The translations under genes were made by a program, and so were the position numbers. From positions 1 to 14,689 of the forward strand of contig JAAKFX010000031.1 of NCBI GenBank assembly GCA_011064865.1: a stretch of 14,689 bases of DNA, read 5' to 3'. The stretch comes from Candidatus Anoxychlamydiales bacterium (GTDB taxonomy: Bacteria; Chlamydiota; Chlamydiia; Chlamydiales; SM23-39). Positions 8,086 through 14,689 of this stretch are shown in pieces; the first letter of the stretch is position 1; the number at the start of each line of letters is the position of its first letter. The notes below the pieces were generated by a model, which saw only the letters and a program-made list of their open reading frames with translations, searched no databases and was not told where the DNA came from.

Positions 8086-9177
8086 CTAAAACAGGCTTAC
8101 ATACACTCTACTCATCTTATCTATCATATTTTCTTGCGAGAACTCACTTGCTAATTTTTTAGCGTTTTTATCATATCTATCTCTCAAGTTTTTATCCTTT
8201 TCAAGTTTTAAAATCGCCTCTATAATTTTATTTGGAGAAAAAATAGGAACTAAAATTCCAGTTTGATTATCGATACAAACCTCTTTTAAGCCTCCTGTTG
8301 GCGTTGCAATTAAAGGTTTTTGTAAAAATGCAGCTTGAAGTGATGCTTGTGAGACACCTTCGTGTGCTGTACTCAAAAGTGTAAATACATCAAAAGCTAA
8401 AATAGATGAGATGGGATTGTCTATATGGCCAGTAAATATCACATTTTTAAGATTCATATCTTTAGCTTTATCTATATATGTCTTTTTATGACCACCACCG
8501 ACGATAATAAATTTAATCTTTTTATTGTTTTCTAAAATTTTTGCAGCATTTAATAGATCATCTATTCCTTTCCAAGAGCGCATAAAACACGCAGTTCCAA
8601 CTAGAAAATCAGTATCTTTAATATTAAATTTTTCTCTAAATTCTTTAGCTTTTGCAGGATCTATAGATAGCTTAGTAAAATCTTGTCCAGTTGGAATAGA
8701 GAGACAGCTGTTTTTATTCCTATTAGCTTGTTTTATTATAATATCTGCAGCTTCCTTACAAGTTGTCACTACAAAATCTGCCAAATAACCATATAAAAGC
8801 TTGCTATTTAGCCCTTTTTTTATAGGAGTAGACAGATGCCGAGTTCTAATAATTTTGATTTTTAAAAGTTTTGCAATAATACCACCGAGCCAAGCATCTG
8901 ATGAGCTATGGGTATTTATGATATCAATTTTATGCTTCTTCATTATATATAGAAGCTTGAAAAATGAAAGTGGCCAAAACAATTTTTTAAATTTAATCTC
9001 ATACGAAATAAATCCAGCTTTTTTTGCCTTTTCATATAAAATGCCATTTTTCTCAACCGCTATGAAGACACTATGGCCTAAATTTTTCATGCCTAAAGAC
9101 TCTTTTAAAGTCCTAATCTCTTGACCGCCCCAACCAAAAGATGCTTCTAAATGTAAAATATTTAACTTTTTTTTCAT
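8086..9177 (-). CDS. Glycosyltransferase, GT4-like (GT-B fold)
   Basis: This 363-residue protein is a probable retaining nucleotide-sugar glycosyltransferase acting at the cytoplasmic face of the membrane. The N-terminal Rossmann-like domain begins KLNILHLEASFGWGGQE, with the glycine-rich acceptor-side motif GWGGQE at 15-20, and continues with INTHSSSDAWLG (87-98). The C-terminal donor-binding domain has FLVGTACFMRSWKGIDDLL (191-209), KFIIVGGG (222-229), VIFTGH (246-251) and the signature block EGVSQASLQAAFLQKPLIA followed by GGLKEV. The usual E-x7-E pair reads E273-x7-Q281. Length is normal. The start has a GAGGAT Shine-Dalgarno six bases upstream, and the gene is divergent from the two phosphotransferase-like genes, which suggests a shared surface-glycan role. 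The sugar and acceptor cannot be read from sequence. Confidence 0.88.
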   Translation of the reverse strand: MKKKLNILHLEASFGWGGQEIRTLKESLGMKNLGHSVFIAVEKNGILYEKAKKAGFISYEIKFKKLFWPLSFFKLLYIMKKHKIDIINTHSSSDAWLGGIIAKLLKIKIIRTRHLSTPIKKGLNSKLLYGYLADFVVTTCKEAADIIIKQANRNKNSCLSIPTGQDFTKLSIDPAKAKEFREKFNIKDTDFLVGTACFMRSWKGIDDLLNAAKILENNKKIKFIIVGGGHKKTYIDKAKDMNLKNVIFTGHIDNPISSILAFDVFTLLSTAHEGVSQASLQAAFLQKPLIATPTGGLKEVCIDNQTGILVPIFSPNKIIEAILKLEKDKNLRDRYDKNAKKLASEFSQENMIDKMSRVYVSLF

Positions 9178-9261
9178 TTGATATCCTCAAAAATATTTCT
9201 CAACTCTAGTACAAATTTACAAAATTGAGTTATTATAGTGGATCAAAACAATTATTTAGAT

Positions 9262-10299
9262 ATGAAAAAAAAAGCTGCTTGTTTAATTTATGGAAATAGT
9301 GCGCATTATTTAGATCATTTAGCGCCACTGTCGTACTTTTTAGATATCCCTTTAATATCCAACGTTGAAGAGATCATAGATGAGTGCAGAAAATATTATC
9401 CTGAAGTAAAAGCCATTCATATAGACAATCTGCAAATCAATTTTTTCGTCGTTCAAAATTTTGATAATTTAATTATGTGCACCCCTAAAATCTTTTTTGA
9501 TAGTGAATTTAGAATCCATCAAGATGTATTAAATAAAGATATTAAAATAATTTGGTGCCCACATGGAAATTCCGATAAAGGCAAAACCATTTTTTTCTTT
9601 GAAGGATTGAAAAATGAAAAAAAAATTTTAGTTTATGGTCAAAAGATGATCGATTTTCTAAAAGAAAAAAATGTTTTTCACACCATTGACTCTTCCATAT
9701 CAATTGGCAATTATAGATATGAATATTTTCAAAAACATCTAAAATTTCATAAAAAGATCATAGAAAATGAAATTCAAAAAAAACTCCCATCAAATAATTT
9801 AAATATTTTATATACCCCGACCTGGGAAGATAAAGAAAGATCCTCATCTTTTCAAAAGCATATAGAGCTTTTATTAAAAAAACTTCCAAAGAGTTTTAAT
9901 CTTATTATTAAACTACACCCAAATTTAATTAAAAAAAATGCTGTGCAAATAGATATTTTAATTGCACAATGTAAAAAATCAAACATTTTGTTTTTAAAAA
10001 ATTGTCCTTTAATTTATCCTTTATTAGATTACATTGATGTTTTATTAGGAGATTTTTCATCCATTGGATATGATTTTTTAACTTTTAATAAACCAATGTT
10101 TATATTTAAATCAGACAATGAAAAGCTATCATCTGATCTATTTAATATTGCTACTATGATTGAAGATGAAAATATTTATGAAACAATTGAAAAAAACATG
10201 AAAAATGATAAAAGAGAAGAAAAAATCAAAAAATTATACAACTATACTTTTGATAAAATTAAAAATTTTAATAACCTAAAAAAAATGGTATTTGAATAA
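9262..10299 (+). CDS. CDP-glycerol glycerophosphotransferase family protein, copy A
   Basis: This protein belongs to the TagB/TagF-like family (Glyphos_transf), which transfers polyol-phosphate or related units from CDP-activated donors onto membrane-linked glycans. Counting from the ATG at 9262 it has 345 residues, with CPHGNSDKG (99-107), LYTPTWED (183-190), KLHPN (217-221), YPLLDYIDVLLGDFSSIGYDF (252-272) and KPMFIF (277-282). The two conserved histidines of the family (H101, H219) and the DFSSIGYDF donor-binding loop are present. No membrane helix is visible. A GTG at 9238 would add eight residues, but the next gene's protein aligns from MKKxAA, so I prefer the ATG; neither has a strong Shine-Dalgarno. 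The stop overlaps the next ATG as TAATG. Substrate unknown. Confidence 0.82.
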   Translation: MKKKAACLIYGNSAHYLDHLAPLSYFLDIPLISNVEEIIDECRKYYPEVKAIHIDNLQINFFVVQNFDNLIMCTPKIFFDSEFRIHQDVLNKDIKIIWCPHGNSDKGKTIFFFEGLKNEKKILVYGQKMIDFLKEKNVFHTIDSSISIGNYRYEYFQKHLKFHKKIIENEIQKKLPSNNLNILYTPTWEDKERSSSFQKHIELLLKKLPKSFNLIIKLHPNLIKKNAVQIDILIAQCKKSNILFLKNCPLIYPLLDYIDVLLGDFSSIGYDFLTFNKPMFIFKSDNEKLSSDLFNIATMIEDENIYETIEKNMKNDKREEKIKKLYNYTFDKIKNFNNLKKMVFE

Positions 10300-11351
10300 T
10301 GAAAAAAATTGCTGCAATTAATTTTTCAAGCGCTATTCATCTTTTAGATCATATAGCGCCACTCGCCTACATCTTAGATATACCTTTATATATAGATGAT
10401 GAGAGCTGCTCTAATCTTTTAAAAACTTATTACCCTGAAGTAAAACATGAGCTAAAACGTAACCTCGCATATGATTTTTTAGCAAAAAATTACGACGTTT
10501 TAATATCTTGCAATTACTGGTTTGTAGAAGATAAATTCGCTTTTGAAACTCTAAACAACAAAAATATAAAACTTGTTTTTTGTCCTCATGGGAATTCTGA
10601 TAAGGGTCATATCAACAAAGTCAATATGTTGGCATATACTATGCAAGATATGGTCTTTTTATATGGCGATCATATGAAAAATCTTTTGAAAACTTTAAAT
10701 GTATTTAGCAAATTAAAAAATCATACCACTATTGGTAACTTCAGGCTCAGTTATTATAAAAAATTTAAAAGTTTCTATGATAAACTTGTAGATACAACAA
10801 TTTTTTCAAAACTTGATCCTAATAAAAAAACTATTTTATATGCACCTACTTGGAAAGATGCAGAAAACTCTAGCTCATTTTTCTTTGTTTTAAATAAACT
10901 TATCGAAAAAGTTCCATCTAACTATAATTTAATTATAAAACCTCACCCAAATCTAGAAGAGAAAAATCCTGTAGAATTTTATAAATTATTTCCAACTAAG
11001 CTTCTTCCAAACATTTTCTGGCTTCAGGATTTTACTCCGATTTATCCACTACTTAATAGATGCGATATATATTTAGGAGACTTTTCTTCTATTGGATATG
11101 ACTTTTTATACTATCAAAAACCTATGTTCTTCATCGATCCATTCGATAGAGATCCAAAAAAAGATCCCTCTCTATTTTTACACAGCTGTGGAGAGCAAAT
11201 TAAAACAGATAATTTAGATAATATCTTTTCCATAATCGAAAATAATCAAAATTCAAACTTTCAAGAAAAACAGAAAAAACTATACGACTTTACTTTTGAT
11301 AAATATTTAGAAATTCCAAAGATTAAAGAAAATATCTTAAAAAGTATTTGA
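10299..11351 (+). CDS. CDP-glycerol glycerophosphotransferase family protein, copy B
   Basis: A 350-residue paralogue of the preceding gene, alignable along nearly its whole length from the shared start (MKKIAAINFS; LDHIAPLAYILDIPL against LDHLAPLSYFLDIPL). It keeps CPHGNSDKG (95-103), LYAPTWKD (180-187), KPHPN (214-218), YPLLNRCDIYLGDFSSIGYDF (249-269) and QKPMFF. The family histidines (H97, H216) are intact, so both copies look active. The ATG overlaps the stop of copy A by one base, so translation is probably coupled and the two proteins are made together. Between the blocks the copies differ considerably, for instance near 104-120 and 275-300, which suggests different acceptors or donors rather than a recent redundant duplication. 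The last 15 bases overlap the 3' end of mreC on the other strand. Confidence 0.82.
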   Translation: MKKIAAINFSSAIHLLDHIAPLAYILDIPLYIDDESCSNLLKTYYPEVKHELKRNLAYDFLAKNYDVLISCNYWFVEDKFAFETLNNKNIKLVFCPHGNSDKGHINKVNMLAYTMQDMVFLYGDHMKNLLKTLNVFSKLKNHTTIGNFRLSYYKKFKSFYDKLVDTTIFSKLDPNKKTILYAPTWKDAENSSSFFFVLNKLIEKVPSNYNLIIKPHPNLEEKNPVEFYKLFPTKLLPNIFWLQDFTPIYPLLNRCDIYLGDFSSIGYDFLYYQKPMFFIDPFDRDPKKDPSLFLHSCGEQIKTDNLDNIFSIIENNQNSNFQEKQKKLYDFTFDKYLEIPKIKENILKSI

Positions 11352-12509
11352 TTCACTACTATCAAAACCAAGTGGTGGTAATACTAACACCACTTCGATA
11401 TCATTTAAATTCTCTACGCTCGGTTTTGCCTCTATTGTGTACGCAAAATCACCATCTTTTAAAGCATTGATTTTAGAAACAATTGCAACATTAAGCCCTT
11501 TTGGGAAAATTCCATCCATACCTGTTGTAACTAAAAGATCACCCTCTTCTATAAGAGGCTCACTTTTCATATTTTTATCATCAACAGCAATACCTGTTCT
11601 AAGATCTTTAGCCGGCCCTTCAACATCTGCATAATCATAATTAAATCCAATTCCTTTCAAACATGTACTTTTAGATCTCCAAAAAGGATTAGAGGATCCT
11701 CTCAGTTCTCCTTTTGCTAAGTATTTTTCTTCTTTACCCTTAGTAAGTTTACTTTTTAAATCCGCTACAGTATTTAAAAAATCATTTTTATCTACATTTG
11801 ATTGAAAAATATCATCCCTTGAATATATCTGATCTTTCAAAGAACATAAAACATCTAATAAAGCCTTGTCTTGTGCATTTCCTCTAACAGATCTTACAGA
11901 TGGCACTAACCCTGAATCTGTAATAAGCCTTACTCTTGAATGAGATTTGCCTACATATTCTACAACTCCTACTAAATTATTAGCCAAAACTACAGGACTA
12001 TTTTTCGCTATAATTAATTTTGAGAGTTGTTGATTATTCTTCTCTCCAACATTTATCCATAAACTACTGCTCCAAGATGATGCTGATCGAAAAATCACTT
12101 TTGCAGGGATCGATTGATATTCAACTTTTAATATCTCTTTTAACTCTTCTGCTCTTCTTTGAAAAAAATCTTTCAAATAAATATCTTTCTCGTCAACTTC
12201 GCTTATTATTTTGTATTTCTCAACCTGATCTTCAATCCTATTTTCAAAAAAAAGCCACTCATATATTCCATTTATCTGATTTTTTAACATCGTATTTTCT
12301 AATTTCAATTTGTCTATCTCATAACAATTTGGATCTGCTATATCAATTTTAGGAGCTTTAAATAACATGTTTTTAAAACCATGAGAAATGGGCGTAAAAG
12401 AAGCTATAGCAATATTTCTAAATCGATCTACTGTTTTTTTCGGAAAACTCATCATAAACAGTAAAAATACAATCAATAAAAAAAATGGAAAATAATTTGT
12501 CTTTCTCAT
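11337..12509 (-). CDS. mreC: Rod shape-determining protein MreC
   Basis: MreC is a bitopic inner-membrane protein that links MreB filaments to periplasmic peptidoglycan synthases. This 390-residue protein has one N-terminal membrane segment (about 7-22) and a helical region containing IDKLKLENTMLKNQINGIYEWL (about 65-86). The beta-rich domain carries SSWSSSLWINVGEKNN (144-159), SPVVLANNLVGVVEYVGKSHSRVRLITDSG (171-200) and the hallmark GDLLVTTGMDGIFPKGLNVAIVS (323-345). It is longer than typical MreC (about 280-330) because of a charged insertion at about 207-275, between the two beta subdomains, and a second stretch of hydrophilic residues between 60 and 130. No mreB or mreD is adjacent. In Chlamydiae, MreB and its partners act in division-plane peptidoglycan synthesis. 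Confidence 0.9.
   Translation of the reverse strand: MRKTNYFPFFLLIVFLLFMMSFPKKTVDRFRNIAIASFTPISHGFKNMLFKAPKIDIADPNCYEIDKLKLENTMLKNQINGIYEWLFFENRIEDQVEKYKIISEVDEKDIYLKDFFQRRAEELKEILKVEYQSIPAKVIFRSASSWSSSLWINVGEKNNQQLSKLIIAKNSPVVLANNLVGVVEYVGKSHSRVRLITDSGLVPSVRSVRGNAQDKALLDVLCSLKDQIYSRDDIFQSNVDKNDFLNTVADLKSKLTKGKEEKYLAKGELRGSSNPFWRSKSTCLKGIGFNYDYADVEGPAKDLRTGIAVDDKNMKSEPLIEEGDLLVTTGMDGIFPKGLNVAIVSKINALKDGDFAYTIEAKPSVENLNDIEVVLVLPPLGFDSSESNTF
11370..11395. terminator. Candidate hairpin terminator at a tail-to-tail overlap
   Basis: A perfect eight-base inverted repeat, AAGTGGTG (11370-11377) and CACCACTT (11388-11395), has a ten-base loop. On the minus strand it is followed within two bases by TTTT, suiting mreC, although it lies within mreC's last codons. 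On the plus strand it starts 19 bases after the copy B stop but has no clear U-tract. It could serve both genes. Confidence 0.42.
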
Positions 12510-12602
12510 AGAAAATACCTTTTAAAAATACTTTAGAAGAGTTGAAATTTTCAGAAAAGAACTTTTCTTTAAAGTTTTAACATCATAAAATGTTTAACTA
12601 CT

Positions 12603-13325
12603 CTATGTGACAAATATTTGTGATATTCTGAGTTCATTTAATAGGTTTGCAACTTGTAGATCTTCTACACATTTCGCTGCATCATTAAATAATTTTTCGT
12701 TTTTTTCTTTTTTATTTCGATTCGACATTATCATAGCTAAATATAAAACTATATTAGGTTGACCACTTAAAGCTGCCCAAGAAAGTAATGATTTAGGACT
12801 TCGACTTCCCTTTACACCATATACTAAAGAACCAATATCAGCTCCTTTCGAAATAATCTCAATTGCAATTTGTTCTAATATTTTATATGCTCCTTCTTTA
12901 TGTGGTGACTCTATTTTTATAAATCCATATTTTTTTGAAAAATATATGTTTCTCATTACATTTGCTGCCTCAGTAGCAAATGTACCCTCAGGATTGCTAT
13001 ATCTATTCCAAATGTATAAAGCTCCAACTCCACTAACTAGAAAAGCTACAGCAATGAATGGCGATGTTGCTGTGAAAAATATATTCGATGCAGAAATTAT
13101 GCAAACAGATCCTAAGATACCAGCTATTTTTGCAAATAAAGTTTGCCGTTTCAAATTTTCTAAACACTTATTAAACTCATTACCAACCTTGGCCGCTAAT
13201 TCTTCATTAATTATATATTTTTCATCAGGATTATCTGAAAGTTTTTGTACTTCAGTCTCTAAAATCGACCTTAAAGGATAATCAGCAAATCTTCGAAAAT
13301 CAGTATTTAGCATAGCATTTGGCAT
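12603..13325 (-). CDS. Inc-like protein with two-lobed hydrophobic domain and degenerate ankyrin pair
   Basis: I know of no named homologue of this 240-residue protein. Its N-terminal 60 residues are hydrophilic and helical with no signal peptide. Residues about 64-107 form two hydrophobic stretches separated by a short turn (TSPF region), the two-lobed pattern that marks chlamydial inclusion-membrane (Inc) proteins delivered by type III secretion. After a linker, AIEIISKGADIGSLVYG and SPKSLLSWAALSGQPNIVLYL (about 154-198) follow the ankyrin consensus of a GAD-type repeat end and a new helix pair. The last 40 residues are helical and charged. A Shine-Dalgarno-like AAGAGAGA precedes the ATG by about six bases. 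It stands alone between mreC and rpoD. An Inc or effector role is inference; an ordinary membrane ankyrin protein is the alternative. Confidence 0.7.
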   Translation of the reverse strand: MPNAMLNTDFRRFADYPLRSILETEVQKLSDNPDEKYIINEELAAKVGNEFNKCLENLKRQTLFAKIAGILGSVCIISASNIFFTATSPFIAVAFLVSGVGALYIWNRYSNPEGTFATEAANVMRNIYFSKKYGFIKIESPHKEGAYKILEQIAIEIISKGADIGSLVYGVKGSRSPKSLLSWAALSGQPNIVLYLAMIMSNRNKKEKNEKLFNDAAKCVEDLQVANLLNELRISQIFVT

Positions 13326-13480
13326 ATGAATCTCTCTTAAATAAAAATGTTAAAAAAAAATAACTTATAATTGACTTTTTGACAAATCTTTAAAATTTGC
13401 CCAATTTAGTCACTTTTTGACTAAATCTTGCAAAAATAGATAAATGTAAAATGGCTTTACATTGCCAAGTGAATAATATT
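13326..13480. repeat. Intergenic region with two inverted repeats and a short direct repeat
   Basis: This AT-rich gap between rpoD and the Inc-like gene holds three structures. A perfect nine-base inverted repeat with a five-base loop lies at 13404-13426 (ATTTAGTCA/TGACTAAAT). An eight-base one with a five-base loop lies at 13443-13463 (AATGTAAA/TTTACATT). There is also a near-identical direct repeat, ACTTTTTGACAAATCTT at 13374-13390 and the same with one extra T at 13412-13429. The hairpins follow the rpoD stop on the minus strand and may end its transcript, but their U-tracts are weak. The repeats could also be an operator for the downstream gene. Confidence 0.5.
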
Positions 13481-14689
13481 TTATTCTTCTTCCATTAGAT
13501 CTAAAAATGCTTGAAGCTGTTTTGCTCTAGTTGGGTGTCTCATTTTTCTGAGAGCTTTAGCTTCAATTTGACGAACTCTTTCACGTGTTACTTTAAAACG
13601 AACACCTACTTCTTCCAAAGTTTTAGGTTTTCCATCTAAAAGCCCGAATCTTTCGATAAGCACTGTTCTTTCTCTATCAGTTAGAGTCTCTAAAACTTCA
13701 TTTAATTTATCTTTTAAAATTGAATATCCTGTAGCTTCCGCTGGAGATTCAATTGTGGTATCTTCTAAAAAGTCACCGAATTGAGACTCACCACTATCGC
13801 CTACTTCTGCTTGAAGAGATATTGGATGTTGAGCAATTTTATAAATCTCACGAACTCTTTCAGGAGTTAGACCAAGCTCTTTAGCAAGCTCTTCTGGAGA
13901 AGGCTCTTTTCCTGTCTCCATCATTAGCTTTTTAGCGCCTCTTAAAACCTTATTGATGGTTTCAATCATCTGAACAGGAATTCTAATAGTTCTTGCTTGA
14001 TCTGCAATTGCTCGAGTCACAGCTTGTCTTATCCACCAAGTTGCATATGTTGAAAATTTGTAACCTCTACGATATTCAAACTTTTCAACAGCTTTCATAA
14101 GACCCATATTCCCTTCTTGAATAAGATCTAAAAAGGATAAGCCTCTATTGGTGTATTTTTTAGCAATTGAAATAACAAGACGAAGATTTGACTCTACCAT
14201 CTCTCTTTTTGCTTCTTGGCTTTTATCCATCCAGCGCTGAAGCATTCTGACATCTTTTTTAAATTCATTTAAAGTTCTTCCAGCTGCAAGCTCCCGTTTG
14301 AATAGCTTTCTTTTAGCTGCAATTAACTTTGCTTTAGCAAATTTATTTTTCTCAGCTCTAGGTATTAAATCTTGAACTTCTTTTTCTAAAAATAAAAATC
14401 TATTATATGACGCTAAAATAACTTCGCCAAAATCTTCTATAACGTTATGTTTGCAACTAAAATATCTCAAAAATGATTGCGCTCTAATTCTACATTTTTC
14501 AAGCTCTTCATCGATTTTAACTTTTTGCTCTTTTTTAAGTTTTGAATCTGTAAGCTGAAATAGCAAACCCTCTAAATAATCATCTTCTTTTTTCATCAGC
14601 TTACAAAGTTTCGGAAGCATTTTTAAATAGTGCGATTTATCTATAATTTCTTTTTCAGCAATAACTTTATCGAACCTGTCTTTACCTGT
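13481..14689 (-). CDS. rpoD: Principal RNA polymerase sigma factor RpoD (sigma-66 type), 5' end outside window
   Basis: This is the housekeeping sigma factor that directs core RNA polymerase to -35/-10 promoters. The frame is open without stops to the window edge, 23 codons upstream of the ATG at 14620. That ATG is internal, because the family has a long N-terminal non-conserved region. Numbering from it, region 2 is at about 137-212, with [39 protein letters not shown] and the -10-binding [15 protein letters not shown]. Region 3 is at about 225-290, and region 4 at about 310-375 contains [15 protein letters not shown] and the helix-turn-helix [23 protein letters not shown] that reads the -35 element. 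All conserved determinants are present, so this is group 1 rather than an alternative sigma. The C-terminus LMEEE is slightly extended. Confidence 0.96.
   Translation of the reverse strand, partial: TGKDRFDKVIAEKEIIDKSHYLKMLPKLCKLMKKEDDYLEGLLFQLTDSKLKKEQKVKIDEELEKCRIRAQSFLRYFSCKHNVIEDFGEVILASYNRFLFLEKEVQDLIPRAEKNKFAKAKLIAAKRKLFKRELAAGRTLNEFKKDVRMLQRWMDKSQEAKREMVESNLRLVISIAKKYTNRGLSFLDLIQEGNMGLMKAVEKFEYRRGYKFSTYATWWIRQAVTRAIADQARTIRIPVQMIETINKVLRGAKKLMMETGKEPSPEELAKELGLTPERVREIYKIAQHPISLQAEVGDSGESQFGDFLEDTTIESPAEATGYSILKDKLNEVLETLTDRERTVLIERFGLLDGKPKTLEEVGVRFKVTRERVRQIEAKALRKMRHPTRAKQLQAFLDLMEEE

Noticed and set aside
9238..9261. GTG start eight codons upstream for phosphotransferase copy A
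   Set aside because: The paralogous downstream protein aligns from the ATG at 9262, and the GTG has no better ribosome-binding site.
12553..12568. AGAAAAG/CTTTTCT inverted repeat as terminator of the Inc-like gene
   Set aside because: The loop is only two bases, the stem is A/T-rich and there is no U-tract, so it is not convincing.
1..14689. CRISPR array, tRNA/rRNA genes, insertion sequences, integrase or phage genes
   Set aside because: None was seen on either strand; repeats found are short and isolated and no such protein families occur.

Overview
The window is mostly an AT-rich bacterial segment (position ~633 to the end) whose gene set points to the phylum Chlamydiae. The clues are a gspD-gspE-gspF type II secretion block preceded by a lineage-specific membrane protein in the place of chlamydial CT573, a long principal sigma factor of the sigma-66 type, MreC, and a short protein with a two-lobed hydrophobic domain like chlamydial inclusion (Inc) proteins. 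The phylum call is inference from gene content and protein character; no search was run. The first ~620 bases are different DNA: much richer in G+C and carrying an internal piece of mutS2 from another, unidentified bacterium. They join the AT-rich segment inside the gspF reading frame at a short shared sequence near 623-633. This looks like an assembly or amplification chimera, so the GspF C-terminus visible here should not be trusted.

Layout: 3-632 (+) mutS2 fragment, open at both ends. 624-6529 (-) is an operon read right to left: a CT573-position membrane protein, gspD, gspE and gspF (cut at the junction), with overlaps or gaps of 2-8 bases. 6530-6722 is a divergent promoter region. 6723-7202 (+) is a small membrane protein with an acidic, His-rich tail, convergent with 7207-7971 (-), a membrane-anchored helical-repeat protein. 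8086-9177 (-) is a GT4-like glycosyltransferase. Divergent from it, 9262-11351 (+) holds two tandem, translationally coupled paralogues of the CDP-glycerol glycerophosphotransferase family. 11337-12509 (-) is mreC, whose 3' end overlaps the second paralogue tail to tail. 12603-13325 (-) is an Inc-like protein with a degenerate ankyrin pair. 13481 to the end (-) is rpoD, cut at its 5' end by the window edge.

The secretion block would supply the outer-membrane secretin, the cytoplasmic ATPase and the inner-membrane platform of one machine. The three sugar or polyol-phosphate transferase genes form a possible cell-surface glycan locus. MreC belongs to the MreB-directed peptidoglycan/division machinery, and RpoD is the housekeeping sigma factor. 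No tRNA, rRNA, CRISPR array, insertion sequence or integrase was seen. The most interesting biology is the tandem CDP-glycerol-transferase-like pair in a genome with no visible teichoic-acid context, and the Inc-like/ankyrin protein beside rpoD. I did not find a convincing wholly new multi-gene system.
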